From NCBI GenBank assembly GCA_937146765.1, contig CAKZRP010000068.1, positions 68,530 to 128,106 on the forward strand: DNA of 59,577 nucleotides, given 5' to 3'. This document shows positions 19,926 to 30,103 of the stretch, in pieces (within the stretch, counting starts at the first letter, position 1; each line of letters opens with the position of its first letter). The notes beneath the pieces are model-generated. The model had not been told where the DNA came from. It worked only from the letters and a program-made list of their open reading frames with translations, and made no database searches. The stretch is from an uncultured Paracoccaceae bacterium. Its GTDB lineage: Bacteria > Pseudomonadota > Alphaproteobacteria > Rhodobacterales > Rhodobacteraceae. Made by a program: the position numbers and the translations under genes.

Positions 19926-20342
19926 ATGAGCGACACGATCATTTCCCGTTGCGAGGCACGTGGCCTGCGCATGACGGCGCCGCGCCGCACCATTGCCCGT
20001 GTGCTGGAGGAAAGCGAGGATCACCCGGATGTGGAGGAACTCCATGCCCGCGCCAATGCGCTTGATTCCGGCATCTCGCTGGCGACGGTCTACCGCACGG
20101 TGAAACTGTTCGAGGAATCGGGCATTCTGGACCGGTTGGAGTTCGGCGACGGGCGCGCGCGCTACGAGGATGCGGATCGTGACCATCACGATCACCTGAT
20201 CGACCTCAATACCGGCGCGGTGATCGAATTCTGCGATCCGGAGATCGAGGCCCTGCAGGAAAAGATCGCCGCCAAACTCGGCTACCGTCTCAAGGGGCAC
20301 AAGCTGGAGCTTTACGGAGTTCCGATCAAGAAAAACGTCTGA
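19926..20342 (+). CDS. fur: Fur-family metalloregulator (Fur/Mur type)
   Basis: This is a dimeric metal-responsive repressor. The 138-residue product has the Fur winged helix (SLATVYRTVKLFEESG, residues 51-66) and the metal ligand cluster HHDH (87-90). The C-terminal CxxC pairs of E. coli-type structural zinc sites are absent (LIDLNTG replaces LxCxxCG). It lacks the N-terminal heme motif of Irr. In Rhodobacterales the protein of this type mostly acts as Mur, repressing manganese uptake, so the symbol is a family label. The ATG at 19926 follows AGGGA. Confidence 0.85.
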   Translation: MSDTIISRCEARGLRMTAPRRTIARVLEESEDHPDVEELHARANALDSGISLATVYRTVKLFEESGILDRLEFGDGRARYEDADRDHHDHLIDLNTGAVIEFCDPEIEALQEKIAAKLGYRLKGHKLELYGVPIKKNV

Positions 20343-20479
20343 CGCCTCAATCCCCATCACAAAACGTAATGCACATGTTCACAACATGTGCTGGAACCGG
20401 ATCTCTTTCCGGCTTGCGTTGGTCAAGAGCATCGCGTCATGCCGGAGGCATTCCCGATGCCAATGGAAGGGCTGCGCAC

Positions 20480-21373
20480 ATGGACAACGTCAAAGGTATT
20501 CTGCTGGTGATGATGGCCATGGTCGGCTTCACCATTGAGGACCTCTTTATCAAGCAGCTTTCCGGTACCCTGCCGGTCGGGCAGATCCTCGCCGTGATCG
20601 GCATCGGGGCTGGCGCGGTCTGCCTCGCCATGCTCTGGGCCGGGGGCGGTCGGCTGCGACAGCCTGAGGCCTGGGGCGTCCTGCCGATGGTGCGGGCGCT
20701 GATGGAGGCGGGCAGCGCGGTCAGTTTCGCCACTGCCCTGGCCCTCGTCGATATCTCAGTGGTGGCGGCGGTGTTTCAGGCGACGCCGCTGGTGATCACC
20801 ATGGGGGCGGCACTGTTTCTGGGCGAACATGTGGGGTGGCGGCGCTGGACGGCGATCGGCATCGGCTTTGTCGGGGTCTTGATGATCATCCGTCCCGGTC
20901 TTGACGGGTTCGAGCCCAATGCGCTGCTGGTGCTGGTCACCGTCTTCTGCGTTGCGAGCCGCGACCTGATGACCCGGCGGATGGACATGGCGATCCCCTC
21001 GGCGCTGGTCAGTGTTCAGGCCTATATCGCGGTGCTGCTCGGGGGCGGGGCGATGATGCTGGTGGCGGGGCAGGCGCCGGTTCCCCCGTCCGGATTCGAA
21101 TGGGGAATGCTGTTCTTTGCCATCCTCTTCGGGGTTATTGCCTATACGGGTATCGTGATCGCGACCCGGGTGGCCGATGCGGCGGTGATCACGCCGTTCC
21201 GCTATTCGCGGCTGGTGTTCTCGATGATCGGCGGCATGATCATCTTTGCCGAGCGTCCGGATGCGATGACATTGGCGGGGTCCGGTCTGATCATCGCCAC
21301 CGGGCTTTACACCTTCATCCGCGAACGCCGCCTGGCGCGGCGGGCCCGGAGGATGGCGGCACAGCCCGCCTGA
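20480..21373 (+). CDS. EamA/DMT-superfamily transporter
   Basis: An inner-membrane protein of 297 residues with about ten hydrophobic segments arranged as two five-helix EamA repeats. Examples are ILLVMMAMVGFTIEDLF at the N-terminus, GAALFLGEHVGWRRWTAIGI closing the first repeat and FRYSRLVFSMIGGMIIF in the second. The ATG at 20480 is preceded by GGAAGGG. The C-terminus is a basic tail. Members export or import small metabolites; the substrate is not predictable here. It follows fur by 137 bp on the same strand but may have its own promoter. Confidence 0.87.
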   Translation: MDNVKGILLVMMAMVGFTIEDLFIKQLSGTLPVGQILAVIGIGAGAVCLAMLWAGGGRLRQPEAWGVLPMVRALMEAGSAVSFATALALVDISVVAAVFQATPLVITMGAALFLGEHVGWRRWTAIGIGFVGVLMIIRPGLDGFEPNALLVLVTVFCVASRDLMTRRMDMAIPSALVSVQAYIAVLLGGGAMMLVAGQAPVPPSGFEWGMLFFAILFGVIAYTGIVIATRVADAAVITPFRYSRLVFSMIGGMIIFAERPDAMTLAGSGLIIATGLYTFIRERRLARRARRMAAQPA

Positions 21374-21397
21374 GCCCGACCTTGCCAGCTCAGGCCA

Positions 21398-22645
21398 TCA
21401 GGCCACTTGTGGCGCGGGCGCGGCCAGACGGCTGCGGGCGCGGGAAACTCCGAGGCTCATGAGCGCCGAGGCGGCCAGGAAATAGGCGGCAATCCCGTAA
21501 CCTTGCTGCGCGAAAGTCAGGCCGAGGTCGATCAGGAGGCCGGTCAGTCCCGGACCGATTGCGGATCCCAGCACCATCACCGCTGTCGCCAGCGCCTTGA
21601 TCGCGCCGATGTTGCGGGTGCCGTAGCATTCCGCCCAGAAGGAATTGGGCAGCGTCGCCTGGGCGCCATTGGTCATCGCCATGAACAGAAAGCCTGCGGC
21701 GATGCCTAGCCCGCCTGAGCCAAGGGCAAAGCAGCAGAAGGCCAGGGCAATCGGCACCTGGTAGAAGGGCATCAGCCGCACCGCGTTCCAGCGGTCCAGC
21801 GCCCAGCCCGAACCCAGCATCGCCGCGATGGTGAGCGCGGTATAGAGCGGGAAATAGGCGACCAGCTGCAGGTGCGCGATGCCCTTCGTGGTGGCGAAAT
21901 GCAGCTGGTGAAAGAAGAACGCCGTGACGAAGGCGGGCGGCCCCAGCAGCGCCGGCGCCATGCACCAGAACAGGGGGGAGCGCAGCGCCTCGCCCCGCGT
22001 CCAGTGCCGGTTGTCCATGCCCGTGCTGCTGCCGCTGTCGGCGCTGGACTGCGGCGTGCGCTCTTGCGCCAGCAGTCGGGCGAGAATCGGCACGCCGAGG
22101 AGGACGATGCCCGCCGCCACCAGCCAGAGGCTGCGCCAGTCCAGCACCTGCATCAACGCCACGAAGCTCAGCGGCAGCAGCGCCTCGCCGACGGAGAACC
22201 CGAGCGCGGCAATCGACAGCGCGCGTCCCCGGGCGGCCACGAACCAGCGCGCCATCGCGACCATCGCGATATGGCTGCTCATCCCCTGACCGAAAAAGCG
22301 CAGGGCAAAGATCACCAGCGGCAGAGCCAGCAGGCTGTGGTTGAGCGCCATCGCCACGCAGGCCCCGGCCAGCGCCAGCAGCACCATGGGGCCGAGATGG
22401 CGCACCCGGAACACATCCGAAAGCCCGCCTGCCCAGAGCATCACCGCCGCCGAGGCGGTGGTGCCCAGCATGTAGAGTCCCCCCCAGGCGGCGTGGCTCA
22501 GCCCGAATTCCAGCCGGATCTGACCGGCAAAGACCGAGATGAAGAAGGTCTGGCCGAAACTCGACAGGAACGACAGCACCCCGCCTGCGGCGAGGAAGGG
22601 GGCATTGTCGACCAGAAACCGGGAGAGTCGCGGAGTTGTGCTCAT
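21398..22645 (-). CDS. Major facilitator superfamily transporter
   Basis: The 415-residue protein has about 12 transmembrane helices. The loop 2-3 region GGLSDVFRVRHLGP is the MFS motif A equivalent. A hydrophilic central loop (about residues 195-225, QERTPQSSADSGSS) separates the two six-helix halves. The pattern is nearest to the monocarboxylate/oxalate-formate antiporter-like MFS branch, but the substrate is unknown. It is convergent with the EamA gene, ending 24 bp from it. An overlapping longer frame on the same strand is a shadow. Confidence 0.87.
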   Translation of the reverse strand: MSTTPRLSRFLVDNAPFLAAGGVLSFLSSFGQTFFISVFAGQIRLEFGLSHAAWGGLYMLGTTASAAVMLWAGGLSDVFRVRHLGPMVLLALAGACVAMALNHSLLALPLVIFALRFFGQGMSSHIAMVAMARWFVAARGRALSIAALGFSVGEALLPLSFVALMQVLDWRSLWLVAAGIVLLGVPILARLLAQERTPQSSADSGSSTGMDNRHWTRGEALRSPLFWCMAPALLGPPAFVTAFFFHQLHFATTKGIAHLQLVAYFPLYTALTIAAMLGSGWALDRWNAVRLMPFYQVPIALAFCCFALGSGGLGIAAGFLFMAMTNGAQATLPNSFWAECYGTRNIGAIKALATAVMVLGSAIGPGLTGLLIDLGLTFAQQGYGIAAYFLAASALMSLGVSRARSRLAAPAPQVA

Positions 22646-22822
22646 GGCGATACGCTTCTCCTGTTAAGGATCTGCCGCAAGAGGTAGCGCTATCGCCCCG
22701 TCGCATGAGCCTCTGACGCGGCATTTTTGCCGCGCTGGGGCGCAAATGCGGGGCGGGGCACTGTGGTTGCCGCGACCCGGCTTTGGAAAAATTGCGCCTG
22801 TTAGGGTTAAACCTCGCGAATA

Positions 22823-22876
22823 TTGACCGTTAGCGGTAACGCTCCCGGTTTACTTTTTACACGGTCTTGCTATGAC
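22823..22876 (+). promoter_or_regulatory. eno promoter region with LacI-type palindromic operator
   Basis: CGTTAGCGGTAACG (22828-22841) is a near-perfect palindrome with a central CG, the form bound by LacI/GalR-family regulators. TTTACT (22849-22854) and TATGAC (22871-22876), 16 bp apart, are a reasonable -35/-10 pair just downstream. An overlapping TTGACC (22823-22828) is a second possible -35. A LacI-family regulator of central carbon metabolism (CceR) is known in alphaproteobacteria, and eno is a plausible target. Confidence 0.5.
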
Positions 22877-22898
22877 CTCTGGCAAATCGTGTCACTGA

Positions 22899-24191
<1,293 letters not shown>

Positions 24192-24215
24192 GGTCTCATT
24201 GCTGGAACCCTGAAC

Positions 24216-24247
24216 CGCCCCGGCTGTTGTCGGGGCGTTTCCTTTTG
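24216..24247 (+). terminator. Rho-independent terminator after eno
   Basis: CGCCCCG (24216-24222) pairs with CGGGGCG (24231-24237) across an 8-nt loop, followed by TTTCCTTTT. Confidence 0.8.
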
Positions 24248-24315
24248 GACTTGTGGATATGCGCCGCGCTGCCTAGTCAGGGCGCGAAATGGATACAAAA
24301 TACCACGGAGATCCC

Positions 24316-24912
24316 ATGACCCTGCCAGAAGGCATCACCGACGTCGCCCCCGGCAAACTGGCCACTGTGGTCACCTATCTGCAGATGCTCGAGCGACCGG
24401 CGCCGCGCGATCTGGGGACGCCGGAGGGGGTGGAGCTGATTCTTCATCCGGCGCCCGAGGTCGGCTGGTATCGGGATCTCTATCGCCGGGTGGGGCAGGA
24501 TTACCTGTGGTTCTCGCGGCTGGAGATGGATGCCGACCGGCTGGCGGCCCATCTCGCCAGCGGGCAGGTCGAGGTCTGGTCCCTGCGCAAGGGGGGCGCG
24601 GATCTGGGGCTGCTGGAGCTGGAGTGGCTGCAGGACGGGGCCTGTGAACTGTCCTTCTTCGGGCTTGCGGCGGAGCTGACCGGTGGCGGCGTTGGCCGCT
24701 GGCTGATGGAGAAGGCGCTGGAGCGGGCGTTCTCGCGTCCGATCACCCGGTTCTTTGTCCATACCTGCACCCTCGACAGTCCGCAGGCGCTGGGGTTCTA
24801 CATCCGCTCCGGTTTTGTGCCCTATGGGCGCGCGGTGGAGATCGCCGATGATCCGCGCCTGACAGGGCTGGTGCCGCAAACCTGCGCCCCGCAGGTGCCG
24901 CTGTTGCGCTGA
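24316..24912 (+). CDS. GNAT-family N-acetyltransferase
   Basis: The 198-residue protein has a GNAT core: WSLRKGGADLGLLELEW (beta strands), then FFGLAAELTGGGVGRWLMEK carrying the acetyl-CoA loop, then FFVHTCTLDSPQALGFYIRS and GFVPYGR. The ATG at 24316 follows CGGAGATCCC; an ATG at 24289 lacks such a site. The substrate is unknown. It stands alone between the eno terminator and a 218-bp gap that contains a GC hairpin and a short intergenic motif seen elsewhere in the window. Confidence 0.85.
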   Translation: MTLPEGITDVAPGKLATVVTYLQMLERPAPRDLGTPEGVELILHPAPEVGWYRDLYRRVGQDYLWFSRLEMDADRLAAHLASGQVEVWSLRKGGADLGLLELEWLQDGACELSFFGLAAELTGGGVGRWLMEKALERAFSRPITRFFVHTCTLDSPQALGFYIRSGFVPYGRAVEIADDPRLTGLVPQTCAPQVPLLR

Positions 24913-25130
24913 CAGTTCGGCGGGCGAGGGGCGCTGCTCCTCGCGCTCCCCGGGATATTTAGGGAAAGGGGAAAGCAGGAGGGGCGCGGACTGCCGCGGA
25001 ATTGGGCAGGTCGCCGGTCGTCGGGGGGGGCGGTCCCGGCTCGGATGTATCTTCTGTAACGATTTTATGACATGCTGGTGAGGCCGCGTCAGAAACGAAC
25101 GCGGCACCTCGCATCTGTTGGAGGTATGTC

Positions 25131-25541
25131 ATGTATCGAGGATCGGGCAGATCCGCTGTTGCGGCTGCATGTTTGACACTCACGCTGGCGGGCGCCGCCA
25201 CCGTGGCAGAGGCCGGGTGGAGCCGGGTTCCCGGCGGGCTGCGTCTGGATGGCGAAGTCAAGGCCATCGACTACGGCGCTTTTCTGCATCATTTCGAGGC
25301 GGCGATGCTCGAGGAGCCGCGCTATGCGCCGATTGCCATCTGGTTGGCGGGCAGCGGTGGCGATGAGGCGGCGGCGCTGCGGATCGCCGACATCCTGGCC
25401 ACGGCTCAGGGGCATGGGGTGCGGCTGGCAACGGTGATGGCACAGGGACACGCCTGCGACGGGGCCTGTTCGATTCTCTACGCGCTTGGCGATGAGCAGA
25501 TCGCCTCCGCCAGCGGCACCGGGCTGATCCCCAGCCGATAG
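25131..25541 (+). CDS. Secreted Clp-protease-fold-like periplasmic protein (COG3904-like), short
   Basis: A 136-residue protein with an N-terminal signal peptide (SAVAAACLTLTLAGAATVAEA). The mature part reads like the start of the ClpP-fold periplasmic proteins: IAIWLAGSGGDEAAALRIAD, then VMAQGHACDGACSILYALG. The usual continuation, a conserved H-containing segment after the last beta strand, is missing because the stop follows GLIPSR. The start has TTGGAGG 7 nt upstream. It may be a C-terminally truncated family member or a short lineage variant. No function is established. Confidence 0.65.
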   Translation: MYRGSGRSAVAAACLTLTLAGAATVAEAGWSRVPGGLRLDGEVKAIDYGAFLHHFEAAMLEEPRYAPIAIWLAGSGGDEAAALRIADILATAQGHGVRLATVMAQGHACDGACSILYALGDEQIASASGTGLIPSR

Positions 25542-25556
25542 GTCAGGCTCTCCGGT

Positions 25557-26006
25557 TCAGAGCGTCCGGCGCAGCAGCACAGTATTGTCCTGCGCCTCGA
25601 ACCTTGCCCGCGCATAAAGCCGGGTGGCGGCGACATTGTCCCGGTCCACCGAGATATGCAGCGTGCGCACGCCCGCTTCGGCCAGGGTGCGCGGCAGGGT
25701 ATAGAGCACCTCCGTCGCGATCCCGCGCCCGCGCACGGCGGGGCGGATGAACACCTCGTCGATCATGCCGTCAAGACCGCCCAGCTCCACCGACCAGGTG
25801 AAGGTGACGATGATATAGCCGATGGGCGCGCGCACCGGGCCGATCAGATAGGCGGCGCCATAAGGGATGCCCTCCAGCAGGGGAGCGAGGGCGGCGCGGC
25901 GCTGATCGTCGCTGCTGTCCATACCCTGTTCGGCGTGAAAGGCGGCCCGCAGCGTCAGGAGCTTGTCCAGATCATCGGGCCCGGCAAGATGCAGCGCCGC
26001 GCTCAT
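25557..26006 (-). CDS. GNAT-family N-acetyltransferase
   Basis: The 149-residue product is a compact GNAT domain. It has IGYIIVTFTWSVELGGLDGM, then EVFIRPAVRGRGIATEVLYT with the acetyl-CoA pyrophosphate loop, and HISVDRDNVAATRLYARARF before the last strand. Its start codon overlaps the stop of the upstream nucleoside hydrolase by 4 bp (ATGA), so the two are translationally coupled. The substrate is unknown; coupling suggests a shared condition of use, not necessarily a shared pathway. Confidence 0.87.
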   Translation of the reverse strand: MSAALHLAGPDDLDKLLTLRAAFHAEQGMDSSDDQRRAALAPLLEGIPYGAAYLIGPVRAPIGYIIVTFTWSVELGGLDGMIDEVFIRPAVRGRGIATEVLYTLPRTLAEAGVRTLHISVDRDNVAATRLYARARFEAQDNTVLLRRTL

Positions 26007-26944
26007 AGGCGACCCAGCCGTTCGGTCAGCAGGTCAAAGAAGCCGGATGCATCCACGTCGCCCATGAACAGGGCGTTGGGGCTGCGGTCGGTAACCCCCC
26101 ACCAATCCGCTACGGTCATGCCCAGCGTGAGAGGGGAGGAGGTTTCAATCTCGACGTTGATGTGGCGACCGCAGAAGAGCTCCGGGCGGATCAGATAGGC
26201 AATGACGCAGGGGTCATGCAGGGGGCCGCCTTCGGAGCCGTATTTCTCCACGTCGAAACGCTCGAAGAATTCCAGCATCTCGGCGGTGAAGAGGCCAACC
26301 CGGGTGCCAAGCGCGCGGAAGGCCGCGACGCGGGCAGGGGTGGTCAGCGCCTTGTGGGTCACATCGAGCGGCATCATGGTGATCCTGACGCCGGAGGCCA
26401 GCACCTCGGCGGCCGCCTCGGGGTCGACGTAGATGTTGAACTCCGCCGCAGGGGTGATGTTGCCCACCTCGAAATAGGCGCCCCCCATCAGAACGATCTC
26501 CTGCACCCGGTCGATGATATCGGGGGCGCGGCGGAAGGCGGCACCGATATTGCTGAGCGGGCCGAGCGGGCAGAGGGTGACGGTGCCCGGGGGCTCGCGG
26601 CGCAGGGTGTCGATGATGAACTCGACGCCGTCCTGTGCCTGCAGGGGCATCGTGGGCTCCCAGAGCTCCGGCCCGTCGAGTCCGGTGCGGCCATGCACAT
26701 GCTCCGCCGTCACCAGGTCGCGCTCCAGCGGGGCGGCTCGACCGGCGTGGACCTTAACCTCGGGGCGGCCTGCGACCTCGCAGACGATCCGCGCATTGGT
26801 CTGGGTGCGCTGGAGCGGTACATTGCCCGCCACCGTGGTGATGCCGAGCACGTCGATCTCTGTCGGAGAGGCCAGGGCCAGCAGGATCGCCACCGCGTCA
26901 TCCTGACCGGGATCTGTGTCGATGATGATCTTGCGCGCGCTCAA
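26003..26944 (-). CDS. Inosine/uridine-preferring nucleoside hydrolase
   Basis: It hydrolyses the N-glycosidic bond of ribonucleosides to base and ribose. The N-terminal IIIDTDPGQDDAVAI is the calcium-binding family signature, and VLMGGAYFEVGNITPAAEFN and the C-terminal DVDASGFFDLLTER complete the pattern. I prefer the TTG start at 26944: GGAGAG lies 5 nt upstream and the product is then 313 residues, the usual length. The ATG at 26962 has no ribosome-binding site. It overlaps the next gene (GNAT) by 4 bp and is divergent from the sulfotransferase-like gene. Confidence 0.88.
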   Translation of the reverse strand: MSARKIIIDTDPGQDDAVAILLALASPTEIDVLGITTVAGNVPLQRTQTNARIVCEVAGRPEVKVHAGRAAPLERDLVTAEHVHGRTGLDGPELWEPTMPLQAQDGVEFIIDTLRREPPGTVTLCPLGPLSNIGAAFRRAPDIIDRVQEIVLMGGAYFEVGNITPAAEFNIYVDPEAAAEVLASGVRITMMPLDVTHKALTTPARVAAFRALGTRVGLFTAEMLEFFERFDVEKYGSEGGPLHDPCVIAYLIRPELFCGRHINVEIETSSPLTLGMTVADWWGVTDRSPNALFMGDVDASGFFDLLTERLGRL

Positions 26945-27044
26945 ATCCGCTCTCCTGTCCATGGTCGCGGCACAGTCGCAGCGTGCCGGGCTCTTGTCCA
27001 GAAGGCGATTGTTCGCAAAGGCGAATTCCGCCATTCTCGCCCGC

Positions 27045-27941
27045 ATGACAAAGCGTATTTTCCTCCATGCCGGGGCACATCGAACCGGAACCAGCTCGTT
27101 GCAGCTCTGCCTGGCGCAGAACCGGGCGCAGCTGCAGGAGCTGGGTTATGATGCGCTTTATCCAGGTCGCGACGATATTCCCGGCGGTGAGCTGCGCCTG
27201 CGTCTCGCGCGTAGGGGCATGGCGGCACCGGATCTGGTGGCGGAGGCGATCCAGCACCTACGCCAGCACAGCCCGGATCCGACGCGGGGGCTGATCCTCT
27301 CGGAAGAGAATATTCCCGGTGCGATGCGTCCCTTCTTCCAGGGGCGGTTTTTCCCGCAGGCGCCGCAGCGGCTCGCGGTGTTGCGGGCGGCTCTGGATGG
27401 CATTGGCGGGCGTCTGGTGCGGGTGGTCTTTGTGCTGCGCAGCTATGAGGCTTTGCTGACCTCCTTTTACCGCAAACACGCGGAGGACAATCCGGTGCCG
27501 GAGTTTGCCGAAGTCGCGCCGCGCCTCTGCAGCTTTGTCAATGGATGGCCGAGGGTTATCAGGCACTTGCGCGATGTTCTTGCGCCAGAGGAGCTGTGCG
27601 TTCTGAGCTATGATCAACGCGGTGACAGCAGGGATCTGCTGCGGCTTCTGCTGCCGGATCTGGCGGAGTGCGCGCTGAGCGAACCGCACCGCAGCGTCAA
27701 TCTTTCGCCCACGGATCCTGCACTCAGGGCCTTGCAGGCGCGCTATCATGCCGGCGCGCGGCTGGCGCGTGCAGAGTGGCAAGAGGTGATCGCCGAACAC
27801 GCTGGGGATCAGACCGATCTGGGGCTTGCCCGCTTCAGCCCGGAGCAGGCAGCCGGATTGCAGGCGCGCTATGCCGCCGATCTGGAGCGGATCGCCCGGA
27901 TGCGCGGTGTGCGCCTGCTGATCGGAACAGAGCCGGCCTGA
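27045..27941 (+). CDS. Sulfotransferase-like protein
   Basis: The 298-residue protein opens with a P-loop matching the PAPS 5'-phosphosulfate-binding loop (HAGAHRTGTSSLQ, residues 8-20). VRVVFVLRSYEALLTSFYRK matches the 3'-phosphate-binding strand-helix with its conserved Arg and Ser. A weaker C-terminal half follows. No transmembrane segment or signal peptide is visible, so it is probably cytoplasmic and could sulfate a polysaccharide or small acceptor. It is convergent with mazG, 7 bp away. Confidence 0.75.
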   Translation: MTKRIFLHAGAHRTGTSSLQLCLAQNRAQLQELGYDALYPGRDDIPGGELRLRLARRGMAAPDLVAEAIQHLRQHSPDPTRGLILSEENIPGAMRPFFQGRFFPQAPQRLAVLRAALDGIGGRLVRVVFVLRSYEALLTSFYRKHAEDNPVPEFAEVAPRLCSFVNGWPRVIRHLRDVLAPEELCVLSYDQRGDSRDLLRLLLPDLAECALSEPHRSVNLSPTDPALRALQARYHAGARLARAEWQEVIAEHAGDQTDLGLARFSPEQAAGLQARYAADLERIARMRGVRLLIGTEPA

Positions 27942-27948
27942 GCGCGTC

Positions 27949-28788
27949 TCAACCCTTGCGGGCCGCTTTCTCTTCGAGCTTCACTTCCGTCCAGAGCGCG
28001 TCCATCTCGGCCAGGTCGCTGTCTTCCGGGCGTTTGCCACGGGCTGCAAGTTTGCCCTCTACCGATTTGAAGCGACGGGTGAATTTGGCGTTGGTGCGAC
28101 GCAGGGCGGCCTCCGGTTCCACCCCGAGATGGCGGGCGAGATTGGCCATCACAAACAACAGATCGCCAAATTCCTCCTCCACCTCGTCCTGGGTGAAGCT
28201 CTCGCGGGCATCGACCAGTTCGGCGCTTTCTTCGGCGATCTTGGCCAGTACATTCTGCGCCGAGGGCCAGTCGAAGCCCACCCGCGCGGCGCGTTTTTGC
28301 AATTTGTAGGCGCGCAGCAGGGCGGGCAGTCCGACCGCAACCCCGTCGAGCGCACCGGTCTCGGCCTTGGCGGCGCGTTCGGCGGCCTTGATCGTCTCCC
28401 AGTCCTGAACCTGCTGGTCGGCGGATTTCTCGCGACTTTCGTCTCCGAACACATGCGGATGGCGCGTGACCATCTTGTTGGACATGGTGGTGACCACATC
28501 CTGAAAATTGAAATATCCCGCCTCTTCAGCCATCTGTGCGTGGAACACGGACTGGAACAGAAGATCGCCCAATTCGCCTTTCAGCTCCTGCCATTGGCGG
28601 CGCTCGATCGCATCGGCGACCTCATAGGCCTCCTCGATGGTATAGGGCGCGATGGTGGTGAAATCCTGTTCGAGATCCCAGGGGCAGCCGCTCTTTGGGT
28701 CGCGCAGACGGCGCATGATCTCCAGCAACCGGTCGATGCCTGCGGTTTCGTCATGGATGATGTCGGATTTCTGCCCTGTCTCGCTCAT
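27949..28788 (-). CDS. mazG: Nucleoside triphosphate pyrophosphohydrolase MazG
   Basis: It hydrolyses (d)NTPs to NMP and pyrophosphate, cleaning the nucleotide pool. The 279-residue product has two MazG domains. The first reads LRDPKSGCPWDLEQDFTTIA, then IEEAYEVADAI and GELGDLLFQSVFHAQ. The second has KIAEESAELVDA and EEEFGDLLFVMANLARHLG. The C-terminus ends in the RFKSVEGKLAARGK pattern of full-length MazG. It starts at 28788 (MSETGQKSD). The start is 63 bp from the divergent M20 amidohydrolase. Confidence 0.94.
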   Translation of the reverse strand: MSETGQKSDIIHDETAGIDRLLEIMRRLRDPKSGCPWDLEQDFTTIAPYTIEEAYEVADAIERRQWQELKGELGDLLFQSVFHAQMAEEAGYFNFQDVVTTMSNKMVTRHPHVFGDESREKSADQQVQDWETIKAAERAAKAETGALDGVAVGLPALLRAYKLQKRAARVGFDWPSAQNVLAKIAEESAELVDARESFTQDEVEEEFGDLLFVMANLARHLGVEPEAALRRTNAKFTRRFKSVEGKLAARGKRPEDSDLAEMDALWTEVKLEEKAARKG

Positions 28789-28851
28789 TGCACCTGCCCG
28801 CGATTTCGTGTTCTGCTGCATCATCCCGACTATTTGACAGGAGTCCACCCC

Positions 28852-30015
28852 ATGCCGGTCGTGAACCGCATCGCCGATTTTTCCGAAGACATGAAGACCT
28901 GGCGACGCCACCTTCACCAGATCCCGGAGCTGGCCCTCGATACCGTGAAGACCGCCGCTTATGTGGCTGAAAAGCTGAAAGAGTTTGGTGTTGATGAGAT
29001 CCACGCAGGGATCGCCGAAAACGGCATCGTGGCGATCATCAAGGGGCAGGCTCCGGGGGCGACCATCGGTTTGCGGGCCGATATGGATGCCTTGCCGATC
29101 ACCGAACTGGCGGAGTTCGACTATCGGTCGACCCATCCCGGCAACATGCATGCCTGCGGCCATGACGGCCATACCACCATGCTCCTCGGGGCGGCCAGAT
29201 ACCTTGCCGAGACGCGCAACTTCGCAGGTCGGGTGGCGCTGCTGTTCCAACCCGCCGAGGAGGCCATCGGCGGGGCCCGGATCATGGTCGAGGAAGGCGT
29301 GATGGACCGCTTCGACATCGCGCAGGTCTATGCGCTGCACAATGCGCCGGGTTTGCCGGTCGGGCATTTCCTGACAACGCCGGGGCCGCTGATGGCGGCG
29401 GTGGATACGTTCACCGTCCATATCAAGGGTCTGGGGGGGCACGGCGCGATGCCGCACGAGACCCGCGACCCGGTGATGGCAGCCTGCGGCATGGCGCAGG
29501 CCATCCAGACCATCGTCAGCCGCAACCATCATGCGACCGAGGATCTGGTGATCTCGGTCACCCAGATCCATACCGGCACCATCGACAACGTGATCCCGGA
29601 AACCGCCTATATCAATGGCACCATCCGCACCTTCAACCCCGAGGTGCAGAAGATGGTGATGCGCCGGATGGACGAGATCGTGAAGGGCTGCGCGGTGGCC
29701 TATGGCGTCGAGGCGGAGCTCGATTACGATGTCGGCTACCCGGCCACCATCAACGATGCCGCCAAGACCGAATTCGCCGCCGAAGTGGCGGGCGAAGTGG
29801 CGGGCGAGGCCAATGTCGAGGCCAACGGCATGCGCGAGATGGGGGCGGAGGATTTTGCCTATATGCTGCAGGCACGCCCCGGAGCCTATCTCTTCCTCGG
29901 TCAGGGCGACACCGCCGGGCTGCATCATCCGGCCTATGATTTCAACGACGACATTTCGGCCGTGGGGGCATCTTTCTTTGCCCGATTGGTCGAGAAAGCA
30001 CAGCCTCTGGCCTGA
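28852..30015 (+). CDS. M20-family amidohydrolase (hippurate/N-acyl-amino-acid hydrolase type)
   Basis: A cytoplasmic metal-dependent amidohydrolase of 387 residues. It has LRADMDALPI, HACGHDGHT (Cys102, His104 as metal ligands) and FQPAEEAIGGARIMVEEG with the catalytic Glu pair at 136-137. The lid domain GHGAMPHETRDPVMAAC and the C-terminal HHPAYDFND His complete the site. The ATG at 28852 follows AGGAG. It lies 88 bp ahead of two ureohydrolase genes on the same strand, which suggests cleavage of an N-acylated or amidino substrate, but the substrate is not defined. Confidence 0.9.
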   Translation: MPVVNRIADFSEDMKTWRRHLHQIPELALDTVKTAAYVAEKLKEFGVDEIHAGIAENGIVAIIKGQAPGATIGLRADMDALPITELAEFDYRSTHPGNMHACGHDGHTTMLLGAARYLAETRNFAGRVALLFQPAEEAIGGARIMVEEGVMDRFDIAQVYALHNAPGLPVGHFLTTPGPLMAAVDTFTVHIKGLGGHGAMPHETRDPVMAACGMAQAIQTIVSRNHHATEDLVISVTQIHTGTIDNVIPETAYINGTIRTFNPEVQKMVMRRMDEIVKGCAVAYGVEAELDYDVGYPATINDAAKTEFAAEVAGEVAGEANVEANGMREMGAEDFAYMLQARPGAYLFLGQGDTAGLHHPAYDFNDDISAVGASFFARLVEKAQPLA

Positions 30016-30103
30016 TTGCATGTCACGGGGCGGGCTTTCGGATGACAAAGCCCGCCGCTTTCGCTAGGACGAAACACAACCCGAGAAGAGGGAGCAGTCC
30101 GAA

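Noticed and set aside
19926..20342. Calling the Fur-family gene irr
   Set aside because: The N-terminal heme-regulatory motif and Irr-specific recognition region are not present; the HHDH pattern fits Fur/Mur.
21390..22745. 451-codon minus-strand frame overlapping the MFS gene
   Set aside because: It is a different frame of the same strand; it has no transmembrane pattern, whereas the 415-residue MFS protein does.
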